34,145 bases of DNA from Acidobacteriaceae bacterium. GTDB lineage: Bacteria > Acidobacteriota > Terriglobia > Terriglobales > Acidobacteriaceae. The stretch spans positions 11,103 to 45,247 of the forward strand of contig PMUM01000078.1 of assembly GCA_003166855.1 (NCBI GenBank), given 5' to 3'. The notes under the pieces are model-generated. The model ran no database searches. It saw only the letters and a program-made list of their open reading frames with translations, and was not told the origin of the DNA. Shown one piece after another: positions 17,244 through 25,306 of this stretch. The translations under genes and the position numbers were made by a program. The number at the start of each line of letters is the position of its first letter. Position 1 is the first letter of the stretch.

Positions 17244-18356
17244 ATGCGTGTTCTCGTCACCGGCGGAGCCGGGTTCATTGGTGGCCATCTTGTCGATCGC
17301 TTTCACAAGGAAGGCTTTGAGGTTCGAGTTTTGGACAACCTGGATCCGAAAGTTCATCCCAGCGGCGAGCCCCCTCAATTCCCTCGCGGAGTTGAATTCA
17401 TTCGAGGCGACGTGACCGACCGCGAGGCTTTCCGTTATGCGCTACGGGGCGTTGACGTCGTCTCGCATCAAGCGGCCTACCAGGATTACATGCCGGACTT
17501 TTCTCGTTTCCTCGCTGTGAACGCAGTCGGCACGGCCCTCCTTTACGAGTTGATCGTTGAGGATCGCATGAAGATGCGGAAAGTCATCGTTGCGTCGTCT
17601 CAAGCGGTTTATGGCGAAGGACAATATGTTTGCCAGGAGCACGGCCCGTTTCTGCCGACTCCTCGGAGCGCACAGCAATTGCAGCGAAAACAATGGGAGA
17701 TCTCCTGCGCGGCATGCGGAGAACAGGCTACACCCGCGCTGCTGACAGAGCAGCACACCAATCCCTACAACCAGTACGCAGTCTCCAAACTCGCTCAGGA
17801 GAAAACCGCTCTCGGGTTGGGGTGGATCCACGGGATTCCCACGGTCGCCCTGCGCTATTCCATTACGCAGGGACCCCGTCAATCGCTCTTCAACCACTAC
17901 TCGGGGATCTGCCGCATTTTTGTGAGCCGCGCGTTGACTGGCGATCCTTTGGTCGTCTACGAAGACGGACTCCAGACGCGCGATTTCGTGCATATCGAAG
18001 ATGTGGTCAACGCCAACATGCTTGTTCTCGAGCAGGACGCAGCCAATGCTCACGCGTTCAATGTCGGGAGTGGAAAGCCGACATCGGTAATCGACTATGC
18101 GCGGCTAGTCCGCGAGAAGGTCGGAAATCAGGTCGTGTTTCTTACTCCGGGCGAATATCGGACCGGCGATAACCGCCACAGCGTGTCATCCATTTCGAAA
18201 CTGCAGGCCTTGGGGTGGAGTCCAAAGCGGAGCTTGTCGCAAATCCTGGATGATTTTTTAGCCTGGGTTCAACGGAATGGAGGCATTCCGGAGCAAGTGC
18301 AAGACGCTTACCTCAATATGAAGCAGGCCGGTGTGGTCCTCTCTGCCGGCCACTAA
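17244..18356 (+). CDS. NAD-dependent epimerase/dehydratase with Cys/His insert (dTDP-L-rhamnose 4-epimerase-like)
   Basis: This is an extended SDR acting on a nucleotide sugar. It has an intact Rossmann motif TGGAGFIGGH (residues 6-15), the VASSQAVYGEG strand, and the YAVSK catalytic motif (Tyr178, Lys182). Between them lies an insert holding Cys130, His133, Cys155 and Cys158 (C-x2-H and C-x2-C), which could bind a zinc ion. The same layout is known in dTDP-L-rhamnose 4-epimerase-like enzymes, so that is my best guess, though the neighbouring heptose cassette leaves open a role in GDP-heptose modification. About 370 residues. An AAGGAG Shine-Dalgarno lies about 11 bases before the ATG. This gene follows a 46-base gap after the first PGT. 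Confidence 0.83.
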   Translation: MRVLVTGGAGFIGGHLVDRFHKEGFEVRVLDNLDPKVHPSGEPPQFPRGVEFIRGDVTDREAFRYALRGVDVVSHQAAYQDYMPDFSRFLAVNAVGTALLYELIVEDRMKMRKVIVASSQAVYGEGQYVCQEHGPFLPTPRSAQQLQRKQWEISCAACGEQATPALLTEQHTNPYNQYAVSKLAQEKTALGLGWIHGIPTVALRYSITQGPRQSLFNHYSGICRIFVSRALTGDPLVVYEDGLQTRDFVHIEDVVNANMLVLEQDAANAHAFNVGSGKPTSVIDYARLVREKVGNQVVFLTPGEYRTGDNRHSVSSISKLQALGWSPKRSLSQILDDFLAWVQRNGGIPEQVQDAYLNMKQAGVVLSAGH

Positions 18357-18422
18357 GTTCGTCCTTACCGTCGAAGTCGCACTGTTCTAATTTCAATCCC
18401 ACAACCTGAGGTCACCCCTGAC

Positions 18423-19079
18423 ATGAGTACCCTACCCAATCAGCGAAGCGCTGAGGTCGCTGCTTCACCTTTTTCGCCTCATGAGGTAACCCGCTCAGAG
18501 GCGTACTTCCAGGGCGTCGGTTCCGTTCTTCGACGGCTTCCTTTTGCCCTGATCGATCGCGTGACGGACGCCTTGTGGAACGCGTACCTCGAGGGCAAAA
18601 CCGTCTATGTGTTCGGTAACGGTGGCAGCGCTGGATTGGCTTCCCATTGCGCCTGCGACCTCGGCAAGGGCACGGTGATTAACGGGAACCGGCGCTTCCG
18701 CGTGCTGGCCCTCACCGACAACGTTCCCCTGATGACCGCTTGGGCGAATGACGCGTGTTACGACGATATCTTTGCCGAACAACTCAACCCATTCATCGAC
18801 AAAGGTGACATTGCGCTCGCGATCAGCGGAAGCGGTAACTCCCCCAATGTGCTGAAAGGTCTCCATGTCGCTCGGGAAGCCGGTGCGTTCACGATCGGTC
18901 TAACGGGTTTTCAGGGCGGCAAGATGAAGCCACTTTGCGACCTGTGCGTAATCATCCCCTCTGATAACATGCAAATCATCGAGGATCTGCATGTTTCCGT
19001 GAACCACTCAGTCTTTACATCGTTGCGGTCACGGATGCTCGAAGCCGCGGCGCAGGACTTGATCCGTCAACAGGCATGA
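18423..19079 (+). CDS. gmhA: sedoheptulose-7-phosphate isomerase, SIS domain (GmhA-like)
   Basis: This enzyme converts sedoheptulose 7-phosphate to D-glycero-D-manno-heptose 7-phosphate, the first step of ADP- or GDP-heptose synthesis in the cytoplasm. The SIS-domain signature is clear: VYVFGNGGSAGLASHCACDLGKG (residues about 60-82), ALTDNVPLMTAWANDACYDDIF (about 98-119), LAISGSGNSPNVLKGL (about 138-153), and QIIEDLHVSVNHSVF near 180-195, with the GmhA-type acidic and histidine residues. At 218 residues it is slightly longer than usual because of a short polar N-terminus. A GAGGT lies about 11 bases before the ATG. It starts a cassette with kinase, nucleotidyltransferase and HAD phosphatase genes. 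Confidence 0.88.
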   Translation: MSTLPNQRSAEVAASPFSPHEVTRSEAYFQGVGSVLRRLPFALIDRVTDALWNAYLEGKTVYVFGNGGSAGLASHCACDLGKGTVINGNRRFRVLALTDNVPLMTAWANDACYDDIFAEQLNPFIDKGDIALAISGSGNSPNVLKGLHVAREAGAFTIGLTGFQGGKMKPLCDLCVIIPSDNMQIIEDLHVSVNHSVFTSLRSRMLEAAAQDLIRQQA

Positions 19080-19107
19080 CGCTTTCCCCCAGACTTGGAA
19101 GTACCCG

Positions 19108-20541
19108 ATGACTCCTCGCCATCTGCGTAACACGATTTTGACTGCTGACCTCGCGTGGGGCATGTTAGCTATGCCTCTTGCATACCTGATGCGCTATGGC
19201 TGGGTGTGGCATGGTCCAACCGACAGTACCGGTCTGATCTTCCTCCCGCCCCTCATGGCGGCTCTCCTTTTCTGGAGTGTGATGTCCTCCTGGGTCCGAT
19301 TGGACGGCTTTCGGGCTGGTTGGAGGTTCCCCGCTGTCATCTCTCAACTCCTCCTCGCCGTGTCGGCTCTGATGTGTGCACTCTTTACGATCGCCTACTT
19401 GGAGCGGCAATTCATTTCTCGTCTCGCTTTGGGATATTTTGGCCTGTTGCTCTTCTTGGGCTTCCTGGCGATCCGGGTGGTCGCGCGATCGATCATGGCT
19501 TCACGCAGCGCCCGGGGGCTGGTTCGCAACGTCGTGATCGTCGGCAACGGTCCACTGGCTCGCGAAATGGCCAACAAGATCGAATGCCATCCTGAAATGC
19601 TGCGCAAAGTTGTTGGTTTCTTGGGTCCTGGCGAGGACGCCTTCCCAACGGTTTCACCCGCAGAGCGCAAGGATGCGATCACCCTCCGAACTCTTGATAT
19701 CGCTGAATTGCTCAAGTCGCGGGGTGTGCACGAGGTTATTTTGACGGTTTCGGCGCCGGGGCATCCGGAGATCTTGGACCTTACGTTACGGTGCGGCAGC
19801 CAGGGCATCGCGGTCAGCATGGTGCCCCAACCCTATGAGATGTACCTCACCAAACCCGAACTGACCGACCTCGATGGTCTTCCGCTGCTGGAACTACAAA
19901 CTGTTCCGTTGCTTGACGGCGAACCCTTCTGGAAACGCAGCTTCGATGTAGCTATGACGCTCGCACTCCTCCCGGTATGCATCCCCCCGATGCTTGCTGG
20001 GGCTGCACTTTTAAAAGTGCAGAAAGGGAGGGCATTTTGTTGCGAACAACGTTGCGGGAAAGATGCGGAGGAATTTGGCATATTCCGGCTGAATTCGCCC
20101 CGCAGGGCGACCGAACTGCCCATGTACGAACGCCTGCTCCAAAAGACAAGCATCACCGAGTTACCGCAGTTGTTCAATGTTCTGCGCGGTGAGATGAGCC
20201 TGGTCGGTCCTCGCCCTGAAGGACTCGATCGCGCTCGGCACTACACCGACTGGCACCGCCAACGCCTCAAAGCAAAACCCGGGATTACCGGCCTCGCTCA
20301 GGTGTACGGTCTGCGGGATCAGCACTCCTCCGAGGACAAGACCCGCTACGACTTGCAATATATCCTGCGTCGGTCTCCATTCCAGGATGTCTCCCTATTG
20401 CTCCAAACCGCATGGACGCTGGTCGTTCGGCTTCTCCGTCCACAGAAGCTGGATGCGATGTCAGGCATTACAACGGGAACGGATGTAAGCTTCCAGGAGA
20501 ATTTGGCCCATGCTGATAGTTCGCAGTCCAGTGCGGATTAG
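19108..20541 (+). CDS. polyprenyl glycosylphosphotransferase-like protein with degenerate catalytic site
   Basis: Layout is that of long initiating transferases (WbaP/WcaJ type): about four or five N-terminal membrane helices (residues 10-130), a Rossmann-like CoA-binding domain (VVIVGNGPLAREMANKIE at about 145), and a C-terminal Bac_transf domain (about 275-460) that begins WKRSFDVAMTLALLP and ends KPGITGLAQVYGLRDQ. The catalytic region is changed: the usual KFRTM block reads FGIFRLNSPRR, the segment before the active site is much shorter than in the intact PGT at 16541, and the conserved Asp-Glu pair is Thr350-Glu351 (SITELPQL). The catalytic aspartate is therefore missing. It may be inactive, a regulator or a scaffold, or work differently. 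At 477 residues length is near normal. It overlaps the next gene by 32 bases. Confidence 0.85.
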   Translation: MTPRHLRNTILTADLAWGMLAMPLAYLMRYGWVWHGPTDSTGLIFLPPLMAALLFWSVMSSWVRLDGFRAGWRFPAVISQLLLAVSALMCALFTIAYLERQFISRLALGYFGLLLFLGFLAIRVVARSIMASRSARGLVRNVVIVGNGPLAREMANKIECHPEMLRKVVGFLGPGEDAFPTVSPAERKDAITLRTLDIAELLKSRGVHEVILTVSAPGHPEILDLTLRCGSQGIAVSMVPQPYEMYLTKPELTDLDGLPLLELQTVPLLDGEPFWKRSFDVAMTLALLPVCIPPMLAGAALLKVQKGRAFCCEQRCGKDAEEFGIFRLNSPRRATELPMYERLLQKTSITELPQLFNVLRGEMSLVGPRPEGLDRARHYTDWHRQRLKAKPGITGLAQVYGLRDQHSSEDKTRYDLQYILRRSPFQDVSLLLQTAWTLVVRLLRPQKLDAMSGITTGTDVSFQENLAHADSSQSSAD

Positions 20542-21595
20542 TTTCGGTGGCGGTGGCACCGATTTGCCGGCATATTATGAGCAATTCGGCGGGTCGGTCC
20601 TGAGCGTCGCGATCAATAAGTACTTCTACACCGTACTCACTGCGCGCTCCGATGGCCGGATACAAGTAATTTCCTCCGATCTCCGCGTCTTCGAGACTTG
20701 GCACGATATCGCCAAGGCAAACTTGCGCGGAAGCTCGCTGGAAATTCCGTTAGCAGTGTTGAAGGAGATGAATTGTGATATCGCAGTAGATCTGTTCCTC
20801 GCTTCGGAGATTCCGCCAGGCACGGGCCTCGGATCTTCCGCCAGCGTCTGTGTCAACATCCTCAAGACTCTGAGCACATACTTGCAGCAGCCGATTTCGA
20901 AGTACGATCTGGCAGAACGATCTTTCCACATCGCACGGCATCTTCTGGGAAAACACGTCGGAAAACAGGATGAATACGCAGCTGCGTTTGGAGGGTTGAA
21001 CTTCATCACATTCCATCCAGATGGCGGCACCCTGGTTGAGCCCATCGACTTGAATCCTGCGTTATTGAGCGAACTGCAGCGGAATCTGATGCTTTTCTTT
21101 ACCGGTTCAGCCCATCACTCGTGGAGCATATTGAAGGAACAGGAATCTTCGACCCGCAACCAGACTGGAGGCGCCTTGGAAGCCCTGCACGAGGTGAAAG
21201 CATTGGGACTTCGCATGCGCACCGCACTTCAACAAGGCGACCTCAGAGAGATAGGCGCATTGCTGCACGAAGGCTGGCAGGCGAAGCGACGCATCTCGAC
21301 GAAGATCTCAACACCGCACATCGACGAACTCTACAGTCTTGCGCTGAAGCACGGTGCTTTAGGAGGCAAGATTACTGGAGCCGGCGGCGGGGGCTTTCTC
21401 CTCCTCTACTGCGAACCCGATCTTCAAGCCGATGTCCGCGAGGCGATGCGGCAACACGACATCCAGGAAATGACCTTCGGCTTTGATATGCAGGGCGCAC
21501 AGGCGATCGTGAACGATCCTTTTATTAGCCGAGATGAGCGCAGCGGGTGTAGTTGGACATTCGTTCCAAACGTTACCGGCCAGTCGATTGCTTAA
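20510..21595 (+). CDS. hddA: GHMP-family D-glycero-D-manno-heptose 7-phosphate kinase (HddA-like)
   Basis: This is predicted to phosphorylate D-glycero-alpha-D-manno-heptose 7-phosphate to the 1,7-bisphosphate on the GDP-heptose route. GHMP motifs are in order: RSPVRISFGGGGTDLPAYY at residues 5-23, EIPPGTGLGSSASVCVN (about 100-116), and KITGAGGGGFLLLYC (about 286-300). The N-terminal FGGGGTDLP is typical of HddA and related sugar-phosphate kinases. At 361 residues the length is close to the family. AGGAGA sits about nine bases before ATG 20510, inside the end of the PGT gene. The context of a GmhA and an HddC gene decides among GHMP kinases; fucokinase-like activity is a less likely alternative. 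Confidence 0.87.
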   Translation: MLIVRSPVRISFGGGGTDLPAYYEQFGGSVLSVAINKYFYTVLTARSDGRIQVISSDLRVFETWHDIAKANLRGSSLEIPLAVLKEMNCDIAVDLFLASEIPPGTGLGSSASVCVNILKTLSTYLQQPISKYDLAERSFHIARHLLGKHVGKQDEYAAAFGGLNFITFHPDGGTLVEPIDLNPALLSELQRNLMLFFTGSAHHSWSILKEQESSTRNQTGGALEALHEVKALGLRMRTALQQGDLREIGALLHEGWQAKRRISTKISTPHIDELYSLALKHGALGGKITGAGGGGFLLLYCEPDLQADVREAMRQHDIQEMTFGFDMQGAQAIVNDPFISRDERSGCSWTFVPNVTGQSIA

Positions 21596-21622
21596 CACGC
21601 GCTCTGACACGCGGGAATCCCG

Positions 21623-22318
21623 ATGAAAGCATTCCTCTTGGCGGCCGGCAACGGCACTCGACTCCGGCCCATCACAGACAAGATTCCGAAATGTCTTGTG
21701 CCCATTCAGGGTACGCCGATGCTGGCAATCTGGATGAACATGTGCAAGGAACTTGGAATCACCGAACTTCTGATCAACCTTCACGCCCACGCGGATGTGG
21801 TGCGAACGTTCTTGCAACAGCGTTTAGACCCTGATTTGCGCGTGCACGTGGCGGAGGAGAAGCAGTTGCTGGGTAGTGCTGGGACGTTGCGCGCGAATCG
21901 TAAGTGGGTTGAAGGAGAGGATCTTTTCTGGATATTTTACGCGGATGTTCTCCACCGCGCTGATCTGCCGGCAATGTTACACTTGCATCGCGAGCACGGT
22001 CTGGCGGCTACGCTTGGGGTCTACGAAGTCCCCTACCCGTCACGCTGCGGCATTGTGACCACCAACTCCCGGGGAGTAATCGAGGACTTTGTCGAAAAAC
22101 CCGCTCATCCCACCGGTAATTTGGCATTCTCGGGCCTGATGATCGGCACGCCACAACTACTGGACATCATCCCAGACAGCGTTCCGGCGGACATCGGATT
22201 CCACGTGTTACCCAAGCTCACAGGACAAATGCTGGCGTTTCCAATCAAGGATTTTCTGATCGACATTGGCACCTTGGCGAACTACCAACAGGCCCAAGCC
22301 ACATGGCCCGGTCTATAG
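21623..22318 (+). CDS. hddC: nucleotidyltransferase, D-glycero-D-manno-heptose 1-phosphate guanylyltransferase-like (HddC)
   Basis: This is a sugar-1-phosphate nucleotidyltransferase predicted to make GDP-D-glycero-alpha-D-manno-heptose. It has the NTP_transferase signature LAAGNGTRLRPITDKIPKCL (residues about 6-25), PIQGTPML following, LLGSAGTLRANRKWV (about 81-95), and FWIFYADVLHRADL (about 102-115), where the metal-binding Asp lies. It ends without a hexapeptide-repeat domain. At 231 residues it is a minimal GT-A-like fold, as in HddC and RmlA-like short enzymes. GDP rather than another nucleotide is inferred from its partners, not from residues. 27 bases separate it from hddA. Confidence 0.82.
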   Translation: MKAFLLAAGNGTRLRPITDKIPKCLVPIQGTPMLAIWMNMCKELGITELLINLHAHADVVRTFLQQRLDPDLRVHVAEEKQLLGSAGTLRANRKWVEGEDLFWIFYADVLHRADLPAMLHLHREHGLAATLGVYEVPYPSRCGIVTTNSRGVIEDFVEKPAHPTGNLAFSGLMIGTPQLLDIIPDSVPADIGFHVLPKLTGQMLAFPIKDFLIDIGTLANYQQAQATWPGL

Positions 22319-22325
22319 GCCGATC

Positions 22326-23078
22326 ATGCGGAGAGTGATGGATTCCATTCTTGCTGGAGTTATTTTCGACTTGGACGGCGTCATTGTCGATAGTCATCCC
22401 CTGCACAAGCGTGCGTGGCGTGCGTTCCTTGCCAGCGTGGGCAAACAAGTCTCGGAACAAGATCTCGACTTCATCTTTGAGGGCCGCAGACGGCGAGACA
22501 TTCTGATTCATTTTCTGGGCGACCTTTCAGATACCGAGGTGCAGGAGTACGGGAATAAAAAGGACGAATATTTTCGTCAGGCCTCTTCAGAGCTCGAACC
22601 GGTGCCGGGTACCGTCGAATTCATCAGGACAGGTAAAAAGGCGGGACTTCGCCTTGCGGTAGCCACGTCGGCCAGTCGGCAACGCGCTCAGTGGACCCTT
22701 CAACAGCTCAATATCGCTAATTATTTTGAAGCAGTGGTTACCGGGGATGACGTGGTCCAAAGCAAGCCAGATCCCACCATTTACCGGTTGGCCGCACAGC
22801 GTCTAGGGGTCTCTCCGGAACGTCTCTTCGCGATCGAAGACTCCGTATGCGGAGTTCGCTCAGCGAAATCCGCGGGCCTGCGCTGTCTTGGAATTGCGAC
22901 TGGACAGAATGTCCATCCCTTGATTCTGTCTGGCGCTGACTGTGTCGTCTCGACCCTCGTGGACGTGTCGCTAAGAGATTTGGAGGAAGTATTCAGCTCT
23001 GCCCAGGCGATTTCAGTGGATCGCGTCAGTGGATCGGTGCGAGACTGCAGGCTAGCCGCAGATTCGACAGACGGGTAG
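22326..23078 (+). CDS. HAD-IA family phosphatase/beta-phosphoglucomutase-like; probable GmhB-step enzyme
   Basis: This is a haloacid dehalogenase-superfamily enzyme. Motif I is FDLDGVIVDS (nucleophile Asp15, acid/base Asp17), motif II ATSAS at about 117, motif III lysine in SKPDP at about 145-149, and motif IV FAIEDSVCGVRSAKSAGL at about 168-185. The cap insertion between motif I and II is of the helical beta-PGM type, not the short type of classical GmhB. Placed right after the hddC stop, it is probably the phosphatase taking heptose 1,7-bisphosphate to heptose 1-phosphate; a phosphomutase activity is an alternative. Start ATG 22326, or 22338. About 250 residues; the last 20 look disordered. 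Confidence 0.8.
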   Translation: MRRVMDSILAGVIFDLDGVIVDSHPLHKRAWRAFLASVGKQVSEQDLDFIFEGRRRRDILIHFLGDLSDTEVQEYGNKKDEYFRQASSELEPVPGTVEFIRTGKKAGLRLAVATSASRQRAQWTLQQLNIANYFEAVVTGDDVVQSKPDPTIYRLAAQRLGVSPERLFAIEDSVCGVRSAKSAGLRCLGIATGQNVHPLILSGADCVVSTLVDVSLRDLEEVFSSAQAISVDRVSGSVRDCRLAADSTDG

Positions 23079-23345
23079 CCGGTTCTCTGCTCGGGTGGGG
23101 TGTCTGTGCAGAGTCGGTCGAGGAAATAAACGCCGTAGTTTCTGCGGTTTGGCATCCCCCAGGCCACCATCGCGGATGCATCCGACCACCAACTGGGTAA
23201 CGAAGACCGCGCGGCTAAAGGTTCGGGCAGTGGGAGCCGCTGAATCCTTCACTATCGTCACTTCTTTAAGAATTCTCTTGATCCAAACAACAAAACACGT
23301 TAGAAATGCGTTCTGTTTTTTCTGTCTTCTCGAGACGGGGGATAC
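23079..23345. other. intergenic region with no recognised gene
   Basis: About 267 bases separate the end of the plus-strand sugar locus from the arylsulfotransferase-like gene. A short open frame (23095-23349) and the antisense frame through here have no recognisable motif. A 6-bp inverted repeat, CTCTGC/GCAGAG (23085-23090, 23108-23113), lies soon after the HAD stop without a T-run, so it is not a convincing terminator. A candidate promoter is listed separately. Confidence 0.5.
23278..23306 (+). promoter_or_regulatory. candidate sigma-70-type promoter for the arylsulfotransferase-like gene
   Basis: TTGATC (23278-23283) and TAGAAA (23301-23306) match the -35 and -10 consensus at four of six positions each with exactly 17 bases between. 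It lies 40 bases before the TTG start of the following gene in an AT-rich stretch, after the 267-base gap. A chance match is possible. Confidence 0.3.
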
Positions 23346-24854
23346 TTGAAGAGTTCGCGAACTGGGATGTGCTTGTCTGCCTGCATTCTGTTTGCTCTTG
23401 CATCGGTCGGCTGCGGTTCCGGCAACTTCACGCCGCCAATAACTGCCGTTTCTGCTACTTCGCACCCGCTGGTCGCTCGATATAGCATCCGGCATTTTCA
23501 TCAAGGATTGACCGCGTGGGTTGAGTTTGGAACCGACACGAGCTATGGCCGACAGACGTCGGTCATGACGAATTCGGTGACGACCCCAGGCGGCCAGGCG
23601 CTTAACATTCTGGTGGCCGGCATGATACCGCAGGCAACCTACCACATGCGGGCGCACGTGGAATGGGCCGGTGGCTCGTTTGTCGATCAGGACCAGACCT
23701 TTACAACCGGCGCGCTGCCCACGTCGCAACCTCCACCGCAAGTCCAGATCACTTCTTCTATCGTCCCGGGCCTGGCGCCATCACCAGGAATCGAATTGCT
23801 GAGCCTGGTTCCGACTAACCCCAATACGTTGGCGTCTGTGGCGACTGACCTTCAGGGCAATATCATTTGGTACTACCCTTCGTCGGGGACTCCCGTGAAA
23901 CTGCTGCAGAACGGTCACTTCATCCTTAACCTCGCAGCGCACCTGCGGGAGATCGATTTGGCGGGTAACACGATTCGCGATATCTCCGTCGCACAAGTGA
24001 ATCACTCACTGCAAACCAACGGCTTCTCTTATGTGATCATCAATTTCTCGCACGACGTGCTAGTTCAGCCCAATGGGCATTGGATCACCATCGGTCAGGT
24101 CAGCAAGGATTTCACGGATTTGCCTGGGTATCCAGGCACCACGAGCGTGCTGGGAGATGTTGTCGTGGATATCGATCCGAACGGGAACGTGGTTTGGGGA
24201 TGGTCGGCCTTCGATTACCTTGACGTCAATCGGCATCTCCAGGGACTGCCCGATTGGACGCATAGTAATGCCCTCGTTTACACAGCGGATGGCAATTTGC
24301 TGCTTTCGATGCGTCACCAAAGCTGGATTCTCAAGCTGGACTACGCGGACGGCACGGGATCGGGGAATGTCTTGTGGAAACTGGGGGAAGAGGGAAACTT
24401 CGCACTATCAGGGGGTGATCCCAGCCAATGGTTCTACGGGCAACACGATCCAAACATCGTGAGCACAAACGGTTCGGAAACGACTCTTGCGATTTATGAC
24501 GACGGGAACTATCGAATTGATACCGATAATGTCGCCTGCGGCACCTCTTCGTCAGCGCCAGCCTGCTATAGCCGAGCCACGATCTTCCAAGTGGACGAGA
24601 GCACCAATACTGCCAGCCTGCTCTGGCAAGATCTCCCGGGCTTCTATTCTATTTGGGGAGGCAGTATCGGAATTCTGAGCAATGGAGATGTCGAATACGA
24701 CAGCAGCGCCGCTAACCCCGATGGTTCGCAGATCATGGAAGTGACCCAAACCGGCAGCCCGCAAATTGTTTGGCAGATGAATACTACGGGTTCCTACGCC
24801 TACCGGGGTCAGCGCATACCGAGTCTCTACCCGGGAGTGACTTGGCAGCAGTGA
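23346..24854 (+). CDS. arylsulfotransferase (ASST)-like lipoprotein
   Basis: This is an exported protein of the ASST (PF05935) beta-propeller type. Family members transfer sulfate from a phenolic sulfate donor, or act as substrate-unknown propellers, in the periplasm. The N-terminus has MKSSRTG, then a hydrophobic core and a lipobox-like SVGC (Cys at about residue 23), implying membrane lipidation; the core then starts after a fibronectin-like beta segment (about residues 35-130). ASST-like motifs include DWTHSNALVYTADGNLLLSMR at about 302 and the GQHDPN sequence at about 364, where conserved histidines sit. The TTG start at 23346 is favoured over ATG 23367 because only it supplies the charged n-region. 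About 502 residues. Its stop overlaps the GTG of the small lipoprotein gene. Confidence 0.77.
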   Translation: MKSSRTGMCLSACILFALASVGCGSGNFTPPITAVSATSHPLVARYSIRHFHQGLTAWVEFGTDTSYGRQTSVMTNSVTTPGGQALNILVAGMIPQATYHMRAHVEWAGGSFVDQDQTFTTGALPTSQPPPQVQITSSIVPGLAPSPGIELLSLVPTNPNTLASVATDLQGNIIWYYPSSGTPVKLLQNGHFILNLAAHLREIDLAGNTIRDISVAQVNHSLQTNGFSYVIINFSHDVLVQPNGHWITIGQVSKDFTDLPGYPGTTSVLGDVVVDIDPNGNVVWGWSAFDYLDVNRHLQGLPDWTHSNALVYTADGNLLLSMRHQSWILKLDYADGTGSGNVLWKLGEEGNFALSGGDPSQWFYGQHDPNIVSTNGSETTLAIYDDGNYRIDTDNVACGTSSSAPACYSRATIFQVDESTNTASLLWQDLPGFYSIWGGSIGILSNGDVEYDSSAANPDGSQIMEVTQTGSPQIVWQMNTTGSYAYRGQRIPSLYPGVTWQQ

Positions 24855-25111
24855 GGTTTTTCAGACTGCCGCTGGCATGGACTTTGACGTTGCTTACTTC
24901 AGGATGGCTCTTTGTGCGGCACCGAAAGCGGCTCCCAAGGCTCGCTGCGCCGCTGATCGTGCTGACACTAGCATCCTTGGTGGGATGCGGCGGAGGCAGC
25001 TCGTCGTCCCACACCACACCCGGAACACCAAAAGGGACATATACTGCGACGATCACAGCGACGTCCGGCAACCTGATCCACAACGTGCCGTTGACCGTCG
25101 TCGTTCAGTGA
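24851..25111 (+). CDS. small lipoprotein resembling the C-terminal tail of acidobacterial Ig-like surface proteins
   Basis: GTG at 24851 overlaps the preceding TGA (GTGA), giving an 86-residue protein; an ORF frame open further upstream inside the ASST gene has no support. It has one hydrophobic segment (about residues 8-22), a basic RHRKR loop, a second hydrophobic segment ending in a perfect lipobox LVGC, and a Gly/Ser linker. It ends with GTYTATITATSGNLIHNVPL, a beta-strand motif I know as the end of long Ig-repeat proteins of Acidobacteriota. Two hydrophobic segments before the lipobox are odd; it may be a detached tail. Function unknown. Confidence 0.6.
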   Translation: MRFFRLPLAWTLTLLTSGWLFVRHRKRLPRLAAPLIVLTLASLVGCGGGSSSSHTTPGTPKGTYTATITATSGNLIHNVPLTVVVQ

Positions 25112-25295
25112 ACCACTTAGACACTCCAATTAGTTCGACGAACAGGTTGCCGTAGTGCCCCCATTCAGATGTTCCTTGGCAATCAATTAGAGTGCGATGG
25201 GTCCGATACTACCCCAAAGGCCTACTACTCGCGGCGACGCATCGGTCTCGACATCCTGTTGTTGGATAAAAAATGCGGCTTGATATCTTCACAGG

Positions 25296-25303
25296 AAAGG
25301 AGG
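25296..25303 (+). promoter_or_regulatory. strong Shine-Dalgarno, out of frame with the downstream PagL-like gene
   Basis: AAAGGAGG lies three bases before ATG 25307, which begins a 39-codon frame ending at 25426. The PagL-like ORF lies in another frame, so this ribosome site either drives a short leader peptide or shows a shifted frame; see the finding on the A6G4 tract at 25341-25350. Confidence 0.45.
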
Positions 25304-25306
25304 CGT

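Noticed and set aside
23085..23113. 6-bp inverted repeat as terminator of the sugar locus
   Set aside because: Short stem, 17-base loop and no T-run.
23052..23741. 229-codon minus-strand ORF over the intergenic gap and the ASST 5' end
   Set aside because: No domain, no Shine-Dalgarno that I can see, overlaps the start of a supported gene on the other strand.
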